NCBI RefSeq assembly: GCF_000182565.1 | Contig: NW_015971540.1 | Location: forward strand, 248,001-312,000 | DNA from: Spizellomyces punctatus DAOM BR117 | Lineage: Eukaryota > Chytridiomycota > Chytridiomycetes > Spizellomycetales > Spizellomycetaceae | Length of the DNA stretch: 64,000 nt | Reading direction: 5' to 3' | Shown here: positions 1 to 11,960 of the stretch, one piece after another | How positions within the stretch are numbered: the first letter of the stretch is position 1 | How the letters are laid out: each line of letters opens with the position of its first letter | Translations under genes and position numbers: made by a program | Notes under the pieces: model-generated | What the model was told of the DNA's origin: nothing | What the model saw: only the letters and a program-made list of their open reading frames with translations | Databases searched by the model: none

Positions 1-928
1 ACGGTAAGAAGCATATAATGCAACGACCGTTGCAACTTACAGCGTCCGAAGGTTCCATAACTGCATAGATCCCTGCTGGCTCCCAAAAAGGATTTTATTC
101 AAATACGTGCTCGGGTGCATAGCGCACGTTACTCGAAATGATTCTGGAAAAGTAAGCTCATTGTACAATTCTACAATTGATATCAATTAGCATTAACTAC
201 GCACACACAGGCATCGTTTTCACTCACCTCCGATCGTATGATCCCATATTCTGACCACATTGTCCTTACAAAGTGCCAGCAACAGGTTGCCAAAGACGAC
301 GAGGGAGAAGATTGCTGCATCTGAATCGGACACATATCTTGCAACCTGTACATCCAGTAAGTACTTTGCCCTGTGCTGAAATATACTTTCCAATAACATA
401 CCTCCTTTCCCCGCTCCGCCACGGATATGTGTGATCCCGTAGCCGCAAATACTCGATCTTTGAAAACGGCCACAGCCGAGACGGGCTCCGCGCTTTGAGG
501 ACCTTCAAGTACAATGAGTTGAGCATAAACAGCGCACTCCCTCATGAGTCACATAGCTCACACCCATATCCACCCATACCAGTAAATAGTAGACTCAGCT
601 TCTCGCCCTAAAAAACAGTCTGCTCAGCACCAGTGATAGTTACGAAATGCATCCGTAGATCCCTTACATCATAGATATGAAATGCATTCCCCACAGAAGT
701 GGTAATAGCATGCGCTTGTCCCCGAACCTGCACGCATATAGGTACGTCCGCTGTCACGTATCCTATCGCTCGAAAAGGCTGGAAGATTTTTGAACCTGCC
801 AAGTTGGGAAATGTCAGGTTGCCTTCGATGACCATTAGAGAGCAATGAGGGGGTGAGTACATACGCCTGGTACGAGCTGTTGTTCTGTCCTTGCTGTCAA
901 ACGTATTGGGGAAGGTAGCAGCGACCAT
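1..928 (-). CDS. UTP21: U3 snoRNP WD40 protein Utp21/WDR36, N-terminal half (cut by window edge)
   Basis: Utp21/WDR36 is a tandem WD40-propeller subunit of the UTP-B complex in the nucleolar small-subunit processome. I read five exons on the minus strand: 928-865, 795-644, 536-402, 345-228 and 143-41, with phases agreeing at each junction; the next intron runs off the left edge. The start at 928 gives MVAATFPNTFDSKDR, followed by the family signature KIFQPFRAIGYVTADVP, then TTSVGNAFHIYD, VFAATGSHISVAERGKE, LCKDNVVRIWD and MHPSTYLNKILFGSQQGSM. These match the conserved opening of Utp21 closely. The 536 acceptor is the least certain boundary, because another AG lies a few bases away. The remaining WD repeats and the C-terminal Utp21 domain lie outside the window. 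Identification comes from recognised motifs, not a database search. Confidence 0.88.
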
Positions 929-3510
929 TGTTGTGACAAAGACAACAAGCACAGGTGGTTATAGCGCAAAGGTAATCGCTGCCCGATCATTTACGCTTAC
1001 GCGATAACCAAAAAAAAGGTGAATTTCATAAATTTCAAATATAGTGACATTCATTGCACAGCCACCAGATCTACATAACCCAAGGTGTTCAACCCGAATA
1101 TGCCATTTCTCGTCCACAGCACAGTTGCGATGTGCTGCCAGCGTCATGCGTACGGAAAGGACGCAAGCAAGCACTGTTCTTCATGAGCTATTTTGTTTCC
1201 TGAGGAAACTGCACGGACCATTCGCGGGATATCCCTGGTTTAAACTCGTAAAAGCGATGGTGTAGAGCTGGTCATTATGACAATTATACATGCTGACACT
1301 GCTGATACCTATGCCCATTGTAGAGCGCCAAGTGCTACTGAAAGACCGTAATCTGTTACATATTACACTTCGAACTGCGGTACTACTAGAAATCCATTCA
1401 TCCCAAAGAACTAAAGGAATCCTAATCTATCTTGCTATATATGCATTCAGCCGCGTCACGTCAGTTGTAGAACAGCGATAGAAAGGAAGCTAGATATCTT
1501 GTCCTCCCATATGTTGACGATCGAGGGGGAAGGCTCGTAATATTGACCAAAATGATGTTGATGACTTGGGGACGCGCCAATCGAGAACATAGTTGGGATG
1601 AAGATCCAATGATGACCCGGAAAATCACCAGTTGTGCAACGAACATGGTTTACTTTGTTCCCCCTTGGGTCCCGCCAGACTGGGAGCTTACTCCAGTTGA
1701 GCGTGCTTGAACGATCAGGTAATGCTCGAGGAGCGGACGACTGTCCGCCAAACAGGGCATTAGAACTCTTATCAAGCACCAGAACGCAATCATACCAGAC
1801 CTACCTAACGTTGGTATAAGAGTATACTTGACCATCTGACATACGCATTTTCAGCTAGGCATTAACATGTCAAAAGTCTCTGCGTCAACGTACCAGGCAT
1901 CTTGACTTTAACAACTAGGTCTGGAGAAAGTCGTCATTGTAAGAGCAGCTACAAATACTTAACGGAAGAATGTAACGATGATACCCACTTTGATTGGTGG
2001 TATGGGACTTGTATTCTTCAATGATCCCTCCAGCATTCATCGCTTCTTGAAAACTCGTTTTAGGTCGTCCCATTTACAATCTTCATAAACCCCCTGCAGC
2101 GATTTCATGTATTATGCACCGGATAAAAGAACCTTTTAAACACTGTTCCCGAATAAAGTCGACAGATGTCGTCACGGTATCTTGGGCAATCATCGTAACT
2201 GCTGATGTCGTCCGCCCAAGACGTGCAGTGCGTGTGCTTGGTGTGAAACTCGCATGACACTTCTGATGCCTGATGTCTAAATGACAAGCGTGTAAACACC
2301 CACGGACGAGGGCCCGGAGGTTGAGGGCTTCGACAGTTCAACCTAGTCATGGGAGTCTAAATGTAAGACATTCTTGTGAACGCAACCAAGGAATAACTAG
2401 TGGCGTTCAGTAGCAAACGTCACCCGGACAAAAGGACATCAAGACGTCAAAGCGGCAGTTTGTAGCAAAATGTTTCCCATCTCAAAGCCTCAGCCGGATT
2501 ACCGTTCCCCGAACAAGCCCTCCTCAACTGCACGCCTACGTGACGACAATCGCTAAACGTCGGAAAAGGCTTGTACATGTTACGTACTCATGATTGTCTT
2601 TTTTAGAGTTTTTCTATATTGTTACATAGCATCATTGCACCAAACTTCTTAACGGTTATCTAATGCCATGGACGTCGTCACTCCCAGTCACAACGGGGTT
2701 AAAACGGTATTTTTACCGCAGCCAGCCAGGTTGTTATCTGTTAGAGCTTACATAAGCTTATGTCCGACAGGGCTCGAGGTGTTCAGCAAAGTGTTCATCA
2801 GATATGAAAGAGAAGTTGACTTGACATGCAGACCTAAAAAGCGAACATCTCAAACAGCACTCAAAGCAACAGGCGCAACTCTGATCCTCAGTTGCTAAAT
2901 CGGTCCAGAGCTACCAAGGGCGCTTGGCAGCATCTCGGCTCATCTGAATGACGCCACTACCCTAATTCACTACCCAATACACAATATACAATCCCAAATT
3001 ATCACAGACGAGGTCCCTGATGCTGGTTTCAAATCACGGAATAAACGATCGGTTTCTTGTGAACGCTTTGCTACCCTTTAATGAGCCACAATAGTCGCTG
3101 AGCGAGGTTGTATAGAGTAAGAATACTTGGGCATCTTGGTTCATTCCTAGCAGCATTAGGGACGTTGTTCGTCATTATATCGTAAGCGCATTGTTCGGCA
3201 ATTGACGATCATAATGAGAACGGATCAACAAGGGGGACCGTCATCCTCGCACAGGGTAATCGCTGCTGCATACCCAAGGAGCCATGAGTCTGAGCCGCAA
3301 TTGAATGGGGCCGAAGCACTGTCAGCTAGACGTGGAGTGATTCGTCCAAAAAGCGCTGGTGTATGTTGGCATTTTTGAGGGTTTTTATTGGAAGCTTTGG
3401 AATCTGGTCTTGACAACTCATGGTTTCCTGTCATGCTGTTCAAATAGCCAAGAACTGTAACATCGGAAGCCAACCTATATCCCGTCCGACACTTCCAACG
3501 ACAAACATCA
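929..3510. other. Intergenic region, no supported gene
   Basis: This 2.6-kb stretch holds only short open frames on both strands with no recognisable domain, no consistent splice structure and no tRNA fold. The last part must carry the promoter of the cyclase gene at 3511 and the first part the divergent promoter of Utp21. A perfect 10-bp palindrome, GGGATATCCC, sits at 1226-1235 and resembles those of the 50-55 kb cluster. I see nothing else that I can name. Confidence 0.5.
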
Positions 3511-6500
3511 ATGGCTGTAAGTCATGCAGTATTCGACATCGTTGAGATATTACCCTCCTTGTTGACGCTTGGGATTCGATTTGTCGCAGGATGGAATACG
3601 ACCTGATCATGGGCGAGCATCCTCTGGGCCTACCAAATCCGCCGCTTCTTCCACCGGCACCGTCGACCGACCCCCATGTGAGCCACCTGAAACTCTGACG
3701 TCGCCGCCAGGGCAATCCATCTGGACACGCTTCAAACGTAGTGGACCTTGGACAGGCTCATCGAAAAAGGAGCTGAACTTGGGTAGCATTGATGATTTAC
3801 AGCTGGCTCGTATCGAGGAGGGATCGCCGAGACCTAACCCTGTCGGAAAGCGGAAGGGAAACAGGCGTCCCCGTTCCGCGACGTTTGGACAACACAGTGA
3901 AAGAAGACTTGGTCAGGATGGCGGGAAAGGAAGATGGTGGGCCGGTAGTACGCACCAGATGGGATCATCAGTCGCCAACGGGGTAGCCGAAGAGGAATTT
4001 CAGGATAGTTTTGTGGATGACCCCGTCGCTGAAGGCCGAGACGACATTACCTGCGAATTTGACGTGATAAGAAACCTTCGCAGTGCACCTGTGGAAAATG
4101 CCGACGAGTCATCCACGCATGTTTTGGGTGGTCCACAGGATTACTTGCAGACCACCATGCAGGACCTCTTTGCTCGCGCCTCTTTTGCGACTAGAACATC
4201 CATGATAATGCCGGGAATTCCGTCTACGGCACCCTATAATCCTCGCAGAGCTGTTCTCTCGACAGGGATATCGGCAGCGGGCGGCATGTACGGGAATATA
4301 CAATCTTCTCGACGATTAAGTGATCGAGGCGACGGCGTGCGCTCTCTTACTGATCGCTCACCGCATATATCTATAGGGGGGCAGAGTGGATCACTTCGAG
4401 CGTCCCGTGCATCGTCTAATGCCGTTCTTTCCAGCACTGACGGGAATAGGGCGGAAAGAGTTTCCATATCTGGCCTCATCTCCGAAACAACCCTCCCAGA
4501 GCAAATGATTCCTCCAACACCCGAAGCACCCTCAATTCTTTCGCCTACATTGCAGTTAGCTCCTTGGGTCAATTTTCCCCTCATGGATTCACCCAGTACC
4601 GAACTGACCGACCCAATAGCAAGAACTTCCCAAAATGCTCTCCCTGCTGTATCAGACACACTCATGAGATCCGAATCTGCCATCAGCAAAAGCGACACGC
4701 ATCCCCCACTTTCCGTTTATCTCAAACCACTAGATACACCAAACGTCCTACTTGGTGCAAACCTTGACATCGACTCGGGACTCACGCCCCGTCACTCCGA
4801 GCATGTTCCAGCACTGGCAAGCGACGAACCGGCACAAGTCGAGCATGAGAAAAGTAAGTCGGCAGTCATACCGGCCGTCAAACCCACAGGCTTGGAGCCC
4901 CCCGATTTGAGCGCATCATCGTTGAATTTCGAAGGTGGTGTGTTACCAACTAAATATGTTGCGAGAGGGTCAGAGGTTAAGAAAGGCACATTTGTTAAGC
5001 GGAAAAGTCGGGCAGATGGACTGGCGTTGGAGGAGAGTGACGGCGCAGCGCCAGAGGTGATTAGGAAGAAACCATTGTCCGTCTGGAAGGCCATCAAACA
5101 GCCATTGAGTGTAAGTGTGCTTTAGACAACCTCTGGAACTTGGAATTACCAGCAGCATTTAATATCCTCTAACACGACGTATCCGTTTTACAGGAAAGCC
5201 CTTCAACAGGCTGGAATCTTCGCTTCACGTACCCCATCGAGAATCTCTATCGTGTCTGGTTGTTCCACCTCTGGGTGAAGCCGTTTCAAGCAACCGTCTT
5301 GTCCCTCTTGGTGTTTTTCTGGCTTGTCTGGTTTGTGATCGAATTCTTTGTTTTCGAGACAAGGCCCTTGCCCGTTCATTTGGGTTCGGGATTGGTCAAT
5401 ATTACCGGAATTATCGGAATATGTTGGAGTTTCAGGGAGAGTTGGGAGCGGAGATGGAATGCATTTATGCAGATCTTTTTTGTCATGATGGCACTAGAAA
5501 CGCTGAATTACAGTGCACACTATTTATTCCATGCTCTAAGTTTTGATGTAAGTTCTTCCATTGTCAACTCATGAGTGTCCCATTATTTTTTAATGCATGT
5601 CCTATCGCTTTAGCCCGAGCGCATCAAGTATGGGAGTAACTCAAACCGCTTCATCTTTATCCAAACCTGCATCGCTGCATTTGGCCAAGTTCCTTTTTAC
5701 AACTATGCCATGCTCATGTGGGTATTCCTCATCGGCCAAATCGTCATCGAGGGAATAGCCTTGCTCCCTCAGGGCTACGACGTTAAACCCTTGGTAGCAA
5801 ACTGGGTGTTTTATACGGCTGCAACGGTTGTTGGTACCTATTTTAGGTACACCGGTGAAGTACACTTGCGAAAGGCTTTTATTAAGTAAGCTCATGATAT
5901 CGGTTTTGTTTTCGAAAACAACTATCTAATAGGTCCATTTGTAAAAATAGATATCGAATAGCCTACCGCAATCAAGCTCGCCTCTTTGCCGCCCGAGAAC
6001 AAAGCGAATACCTTCTTTCCATGATTCTTCCCGCCAAAGTTATCGAAACTCTACATAGTTTACAAGGAAAAGTGAGCGATCGGTTGATTCTAAGTACTCA
6101 CGAGACGTTTTTGGAATTGAGGGGTGTTACGGTGATGTTTGCAGATCTTGTGGGGTAAGTCTTCACGTTTGTCATTGGGTTTCAAATCAAGTTGGAGGCA
6201 GTATTCGGACTTTTGGATCCAGATTTACAGAATTTTCATCGTCGATTACAGCTGATGCTTTGGTATGTTTATTGTTTATCTCAATATTTATTGTGAATAT
6301 TGAAGATTTCAACTATATATTTGCCAGGTGGAAATCCTCAGTGAGCTTTTCTCAGAATTCGACGCCCTCGTCACTGAGCTCGGTCTCGAAACCGTAAGAA
6401 CTCCCGTCTCCTTCGTCTTTCAAGCGTAAACCACTAACCTCACTCAGCAACTTAGATAAAAACCATAGGCGACTGCGTTCAAATTGCAGGCGGGGTTCCC

Positions 6501-9105
6501 GAACAGCTTGAAACCGAGGAGCTCATTGCTGATCATGCTGAGCGTGTGTGCGCAATGGCACTTATTATGCTGACGACCACTCGTCGTGTCAGTGCAAGTC
6601 TCGGTAGGCAATTGAGGCTCAGGATTGGTATACATACCGGGACGGTGATTGGGGGTGTAATGGGCCTATGGAAGTTCAAATATGGTATGTTGTTGCACGT
6701 GTATTACTTTGTGGCAAATGAGATTGGCTTATGAGATACTTCAAGACATTTGGTCCCGCGATGTTGACATCGCTTCCATTATGGAGCAAACTGGTCGCCC
6801 CAACATTCCCCACGTAAGCGAACAAACTTACACCCTCCTCCAAAACCGCCTCTCCCTATCCTTCATGCCAGCACCCGATGTAGCCGCGTTTGGTCACCCG
6901 ATAAAAACGTATGAGATGCTTGTTCTAGAAGAGGAAGGTGATGCATTGGAGAGACTTGCTGCTCGTTTGCGGATACAAGGAGAACTGCCGGCATTGCATG
7001 GCAAGCGGACTGGATCGTCTGGACATGGATCAGGAGAGGCTGTCACTGCAGCGGCGGTGCGACAGGCATTTGGGGCGTCGAATGCAATGGTGTTTACCGA
7101 CTTGCCCAATTCGATGGGGAAGAGGAATGCACCTGGGAAGAATAATCTTGGAAATACCGTGAACAATTTTGAAAACAGCATCAATTTCTTGACATGTAAG
7201 AGACTTTTGGTGCATGGGTTTACTGTTTGCGGCACTGACTTTCCCAATTTTGTTACAGCTGAGTTCAAAGACCATATAATGGAAAGAGATTATCGCGACA
7301 ATTATATCCGCAACTGGCCAGGAGCCCTCATCTTTGCCTCTGGCATCGTCTTCTTCGTCTACGTTTGCATCTTTTACGTTCACATCTCCATCTTTGAGGA
7401 CGCTTCTCCAGCCATCTTTGCCGTAGAGGCCGTCATTGGCTTTACACTCTTACTTGACATCATTTTCGCATACCGTTTAAACCGACCGCTTCGGGAACAG
7501 TTTATTAGAGTCATGGATAAGGGCGATCGACTGGCTTCTGCATTGTGGATGACATCTACGGAGGAAGTAGGAAGAAAGTCTGACGAGCATGGCGACTTAA
7601 ATTCTGCGGCCCATGATCCATGGCGGTGGTTCCGTCCAAATGTATTTGCTCTTTCGACTATTACGGCTGTTTTCCTTTCTACATGTCTGCACCTTTCCGG
7701 GACGCAACCTGAGACCCTGACGTACCATAGTGGCTGCATGGTGCTCTGCATCGTAGCATGCCTCGTCTATCCCGGCGTCAAAATCGTTTATATCAATTTT
7801 GCCATCGTTCTCTTTACGTTTACCTTTTTTATCGCTCAAATGTGTGTTATTGTCTACAAGTACGGATCCGTTCAGCAAAACCATACTATTATGGGTGTCT
7901 TACCAGATATGGGGCTGATGGGTTTGGTCCTCGTTGCCGTGGTACGAGCCAACAGAAGCTACGATATTATCAGCCGAATGAACTTTTACATCAAGCGTCA
8001 AACGGAGGTGGATTACGCAGAAACGAAGCGGACGCAGGCGGCCGCAGAGCGGATGTTATTAAATATTTTGCCATTGAGAGTTGTTCAAAGGTTGAAGGAC
8101 AACCCAGCGACGCATATTGCTGACGATAAGGCGGAAGTATCGATCTTGTTTGCGTTTATATCAAACTGTAGAGTATCTCTCCCGCCATATACTTATCGCG
8201 CTCTATCGATTCGCTCATTGCTGATTCTGCCTTACTTCAATCTTTCTAGTTGGTCCTTCGGACGATGCTAGCGAGATTGAAAACATTTGGACGTTGAACG
8301 ACATTATCTGCGACATTGATGCGCTGGCGCGGTCGCGGAGTGTAGAAAAGATTAAAACCATTGGTATAACCAAGCTTCTCTTCCCGCTTGTGTGGAAGCT
8401 AATATGACATGTATACCTCAGGAACTAAATACATGGCCATGGCCGAACCGCAGCCGGATGTCCCAGAGCATCACTTGCAACGGTTATGCGACTTTGCGCT
8501 TGATTTGCTGGTACGCTATCAACATATTCGAGTGGCTTCATCCACCGAAAATGTAGTTAATGTAGTTGCTGATGACTAGGACGTTGTACGAGCGTTCAAT
8601 GCTCGATCTGGACAGAGTTTCGCTCTGAGGACGGGAATACATGGTAAGAATAACATTCGGTAATGGAGATGACTTCTGCTGTGCCATACCTAACCTACAT
8701 TGCAACAGTCGGTCCAGCGGTTTGTGGTCTGATCGGAACCCGAACCGTAAGCGTCTCCTTGCAATTACTCGATGTACGCTCTTGACTGATCACATGCTAT
8801 CACAGTTTACATTCGATGTTTGGGGCGATACCGTCAACGTAGCATCTCGAATGGAAAGCACAGGCCTTGACGAGCACATTCAAGTAACCCAAGCTGTATA
8901 CGACACTCTTAAAGATAGGTACCGTTTTAAACCACGAGGACGGGTGTATGTCAAGGGCAAAGGGGAGCTGGACACGTATTTCTTGTTGGGGCCAAATGAT
9001 GGATCGCTGAGGAGGAGAAGCCAGAGGAGGGTGTCGATGGTGAGGGATTCTCCAAGATCGAGAAGAGCGAGCAGTGCGGTGAAACCAGGTGTTGTGGAAG
9101 AGTAA
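3511..9105 (+). CDS. Animal-type transmembrane adenylyl cyclase (two 6-TM cassettes, C1 and C2 catalytic domains)
   Basis: Converts ATP to cAMP at a membrane. Exons: 3511-3516, 3590-5110, 5194-5547, 5614-5885, 5951-6154, 6223-6262, 6328-6393, 6456-6684, 6746-7195, 7259-8167, 8250-8363, 8422-8510, 8580-8643, 8709-8746, 8806-9105. All phases agree and give about 1551 residues. Order: long Ser/Pro-rich cytoplasmic N-terminus (about 509 aa), six TM helices, cyclase domain C1, six TM helices, cyclase domain C2. C1 has both metal-binding Asp (MFADLVGFT and IKTIGDC) but lacks the catalytic Asn/Arg (RDVDIASIM). C2 lacks the metal Asp (LFAFISNF) but has the adenine-selecting Lys and Asp (EKIKTIG, TFDVWG) and the transition-state Asn and Arg (TVNVASRM). 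This complementary split is that of metazoan tmACs; Lys/Asp predicts ATP, not GTP. The first exon (Met-Ala) is inferred from splice phase only, and the 8167 donor (GTAGAG) is weak. Confidence 0.92.
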
Positions 9106-9610
9106 GGGTTTGGTAATCATTCAAGGTCGCTCGGGCGAGGGATGGGTATAGTTTTGCGGTTGTGTATATGTATTCTGTGTATAGTGATGCTCGGGACTGA
9201 GTTGTTTTTTGGATAGAGGGGCAATTTGAGGAGTAATTGTTTGAAATGAAATGAGATTATCGTCACTGCCACGGTCATCCTCATCATGGCAGATTGCAGG
9301 TTATCACAGATCCCAGCTTTTATGTCTCTTTGTACAGTAAATAGGAGCTAACCGCTTTGTTTTTTTTTTTCATATTCTTTATTTTTACTGATAATCACTT
9401 ATACAAAGAATCTGACAAAAAAAAATGGGTAACATAAAATACTAAGAGTAAAAAATATCATTCTAATCAATTAACCATCCATTATCCCTTCCCTCCACTC
9501 CAACTCCAAACCTTTGGCATACAGGTATATCTACATAGTCCGAATCATTTCGTTTATACAAGTAGGAGGTCATCCTTTATCGAATTATCGAGGTATTACG
9601 GGTGATGCCT
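9106..9610. other. Convergent 3' intergenic region
   Basis: About 500 bases between the cyclase stop and the stop of the minus-strand gene. It is AT-rich with homopolymer T and A runs near 9360 and 9420, as expected for convergent 3' UTRs and poly(A) sites. No gene is visible. Confidence 0.5.
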
Positions 9611-9913
9611 TTATAGTCGGTTTGCTGTCGGAACAAATATTGTTGCGGTGAATGGCGGGGGCTTTAGGTCTTTGGCTTTTTGCTTTTTGTCCGACTTTGA
9701 TTTCGTAGATGTCGTAGATTCCGTATCGACCGAACTCAATCGTGCGCCTTCAAACATCATTGGACAGGGGATCGATGAGCTGTAAATGCCTTGGGAAGCT
9801 CCGCTCTTTGCCGCTGATTGGTTTTGCACGAGCTGGGTAGTGTCACTGTGTTCCGATGCGTTATCCGAGCCGGGCTTCACTTTGCCCTTTGTAAGTTTCT
9901 TGAAAAAGCTCAT
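9611..9913 (-). CDS. Small uncharacterised Ser/Lys-rich protein
   Basis: A 100-residue frame starting MSFFKKLTKGKVKPGSD. I do not recognise it. The start at 9913 is preferred over an upstream in-frame ATG at 10099 because the upstream extension is low-complexity Thr/Ser/Asn with no domain, while MSFFKKL looks like a genuine basic N-terminus. The middle is Ser/Gln rich and residues 70-90 are Lys/Ser rich (STTSTKSKSDKKQKAKDL). There is no membrane segment, signal peptide or cysteine pattern. It converges on the cyclase gene. It could be a small basic cytosolic or nuclear protein, or not a gene at all; codon use does not decide. Confidence 0.4.
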   Translation of the reverse strand: MSFFKKLTKGKVKPGSDNASEHSDTTQLVQNQSAAKSGASQGIYSSSIPCPMMFEGARLSSVDTESTTSTKSKSDKKQKAKDLKPPPFTATIFVPTANRL

Positions 9914-11960
9914 CGTGTTTTGAATGTTGGTTTTAATCGCTGTAGTAGCTGGGATGGTAGTGATTTTGTTGTTTACTAGGTTGGTAGTAATGTGGCTATC
10001 TGAATGAGTTGCTGATGATGAAAAAGAAACAGAGTTGGATGTCCTCCTTTTATAATGCTCATGTCCTCCTCCATCTCTCCTTTGGCCAAGACTCCCCACG
10101 TTCAGTCGTAAGTGACGTGGGCCGTGGACGAGTCATGAAATGAGAGGTGGATCAGCGCCAATTACAAAAAAAAAAAGAAACCAATGCCCAAATAGCCACG
10201 TCTTTATTTCGAATCAGTTAACTGATCAAGAATACATGGGAGCAAGTCACCTATGTTTTTATTTTTTTCTTTGTAAGGTGCCCATTACGCATATTTGGCG
10301 ACTACTTCGTGGGCCAGCAGCTGAGGGGGGTGGAGCAGCAAAAAGGTGTGAAATGGAACACTTGCGCACAACGTAGGTTGCTGAGCTAAGCGGGGAATTC
10401 ATGACTTTTTCTGCAATGGACCCACGCGAGTTGGAGATTTGCTTTGGCCCACAGCCTTCTGCCCCCATGTTTTCTTTTTTTTTTTGGATTTTTATTTTTT
10501 ATATTACGAAACGGAGCAGAGCGACTGGTCCCGCATTGGTAAGTCAAAAGTCTAAGCCAATCCGATCAACATCCAGGCGCACATTTGGGGGACATTGGGG
10601 TCCATTGGACAATATTCATCAACAAGGCATCCACTCTTCGATGAGCACATGCTACCCTCCATTTAACAAGTTTCTTTGTTCTTTAAAGCGATACTGGAAC
10701 CCTTTCTCCGAGCAGAATGCTCACCTTGCCCAACTGCAATTCGCCTCTTGCCAACGTACTTGGGGGATAAGCAACCATGGTGAGGGCACTGGCAGCATTC
10801 GTCACTGTGTGTGACTGTGCCACATGCACAGTCACTTTCCATGTGAGAGATCTGTGCTTTCTCGGTGTGGATCGGCTGAACAAGTTGCACTTTTTCACCG
10901 TCCACATTATTCCAAACTGATACGATGACCTAGATGAGGAGTGTGCTATTTGGCAGTCGCTTGACTTGGTAGGAATCAAGAGTATGAAAACGGTATTTTC
11001 ATGTGGTGGAATGTTGCATCTCTAGAATCCTGTTGATGCGATACGATGCGTTTCCTTATCCACGAAACAGACCTTTTGAAGAGCCATGTAAAATGACCCT
11101 AATAAGCACTTTGCTCGGCTCACAGCAAGTCAGACATGGTGCGTGACATTGTAACATCTTGTGGGTCATCCATGAAACTCTTTCCATGCCATTGGCACAG
11201 TCCACCTAGCGATGAAGGACTAGGTGTGAAGCGTTAAAGTACCAGGAAATACGTACAAAGCAGGTACTCTTTGCTGTCATGATCCAGTTTGCGTATGTCC
11301 AAAATCAGTCGTAATACGTAGTGTGATCAAAACAAATCATGTTTGTTATTATTGAAAATTAGGGATCATTTCGTTTTCCTAATTATGCTTATAGTTCAGT
11401 CGTGGTTTCTGAACACTTTTTGAAATAACGCCTCGTGTCTCATTGATAACAAACGTAACGCTTTCTTTGTGTCCTTTTTCTGTCTTGTTATTTTCTTGTA
11501 CTTGTGTGGAAGCTTATTTGTTGCAAAGGAAAAAGCCCTTTTTTAACTCCATGTTCGTAGCTAGTAACCATATCATCCAACTTGTATCCATGGAGTATCT
11601 AAGTTATTTTCCAGAGTGCACACAGATCCCTGTGTGTTTTTTTCTTGTGCTTTTTTGGCACATATCCCCATTTTAAACAAATTTAAACTTTGACAAGGAA
11701 CGCAAGCGCCTCACCTTGTAGAGTCCCCCTCTTTTCTTCCTCCATACCTTCATATATACATAAAGCTGATCCGCCTCCCCTGGTACACTGTTGTTTGCTT
11801 ATTATACCAGTTTTCCAGAATCCAGAGGGCCGATATTTTCAGGACAGCCAACAAAATCCCGCCCAAATTCATCCGTTAACCTTTGATTCACCTCGGGTTT
11901 CCCCCATTTCCATCTCCTAGCGTCCAAAATACATTAGGGCGCACACTACTCTTGAGGCGG
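9914..11960. other. Gene-poor intergenic region
   Basis: Two kilobases with overlapping open frames on both strands but no conserved domain and no splice-consistent model. Poly-A and poly-T tracts occur near 10166, 10260, 10480 and 11640. The last 300 bases contain pyrimidine-rich tracts (about 11725-11905) typical of fungal promoters and presumably serve the receptor gene at 11961. Confidence 0.5.

Noticed and set aside
1456-1819. Overlapping frames of about 60-107 residues on both strands
   Set aside because: No domain, no splice support, and similar length on both strands, as expected by chance.
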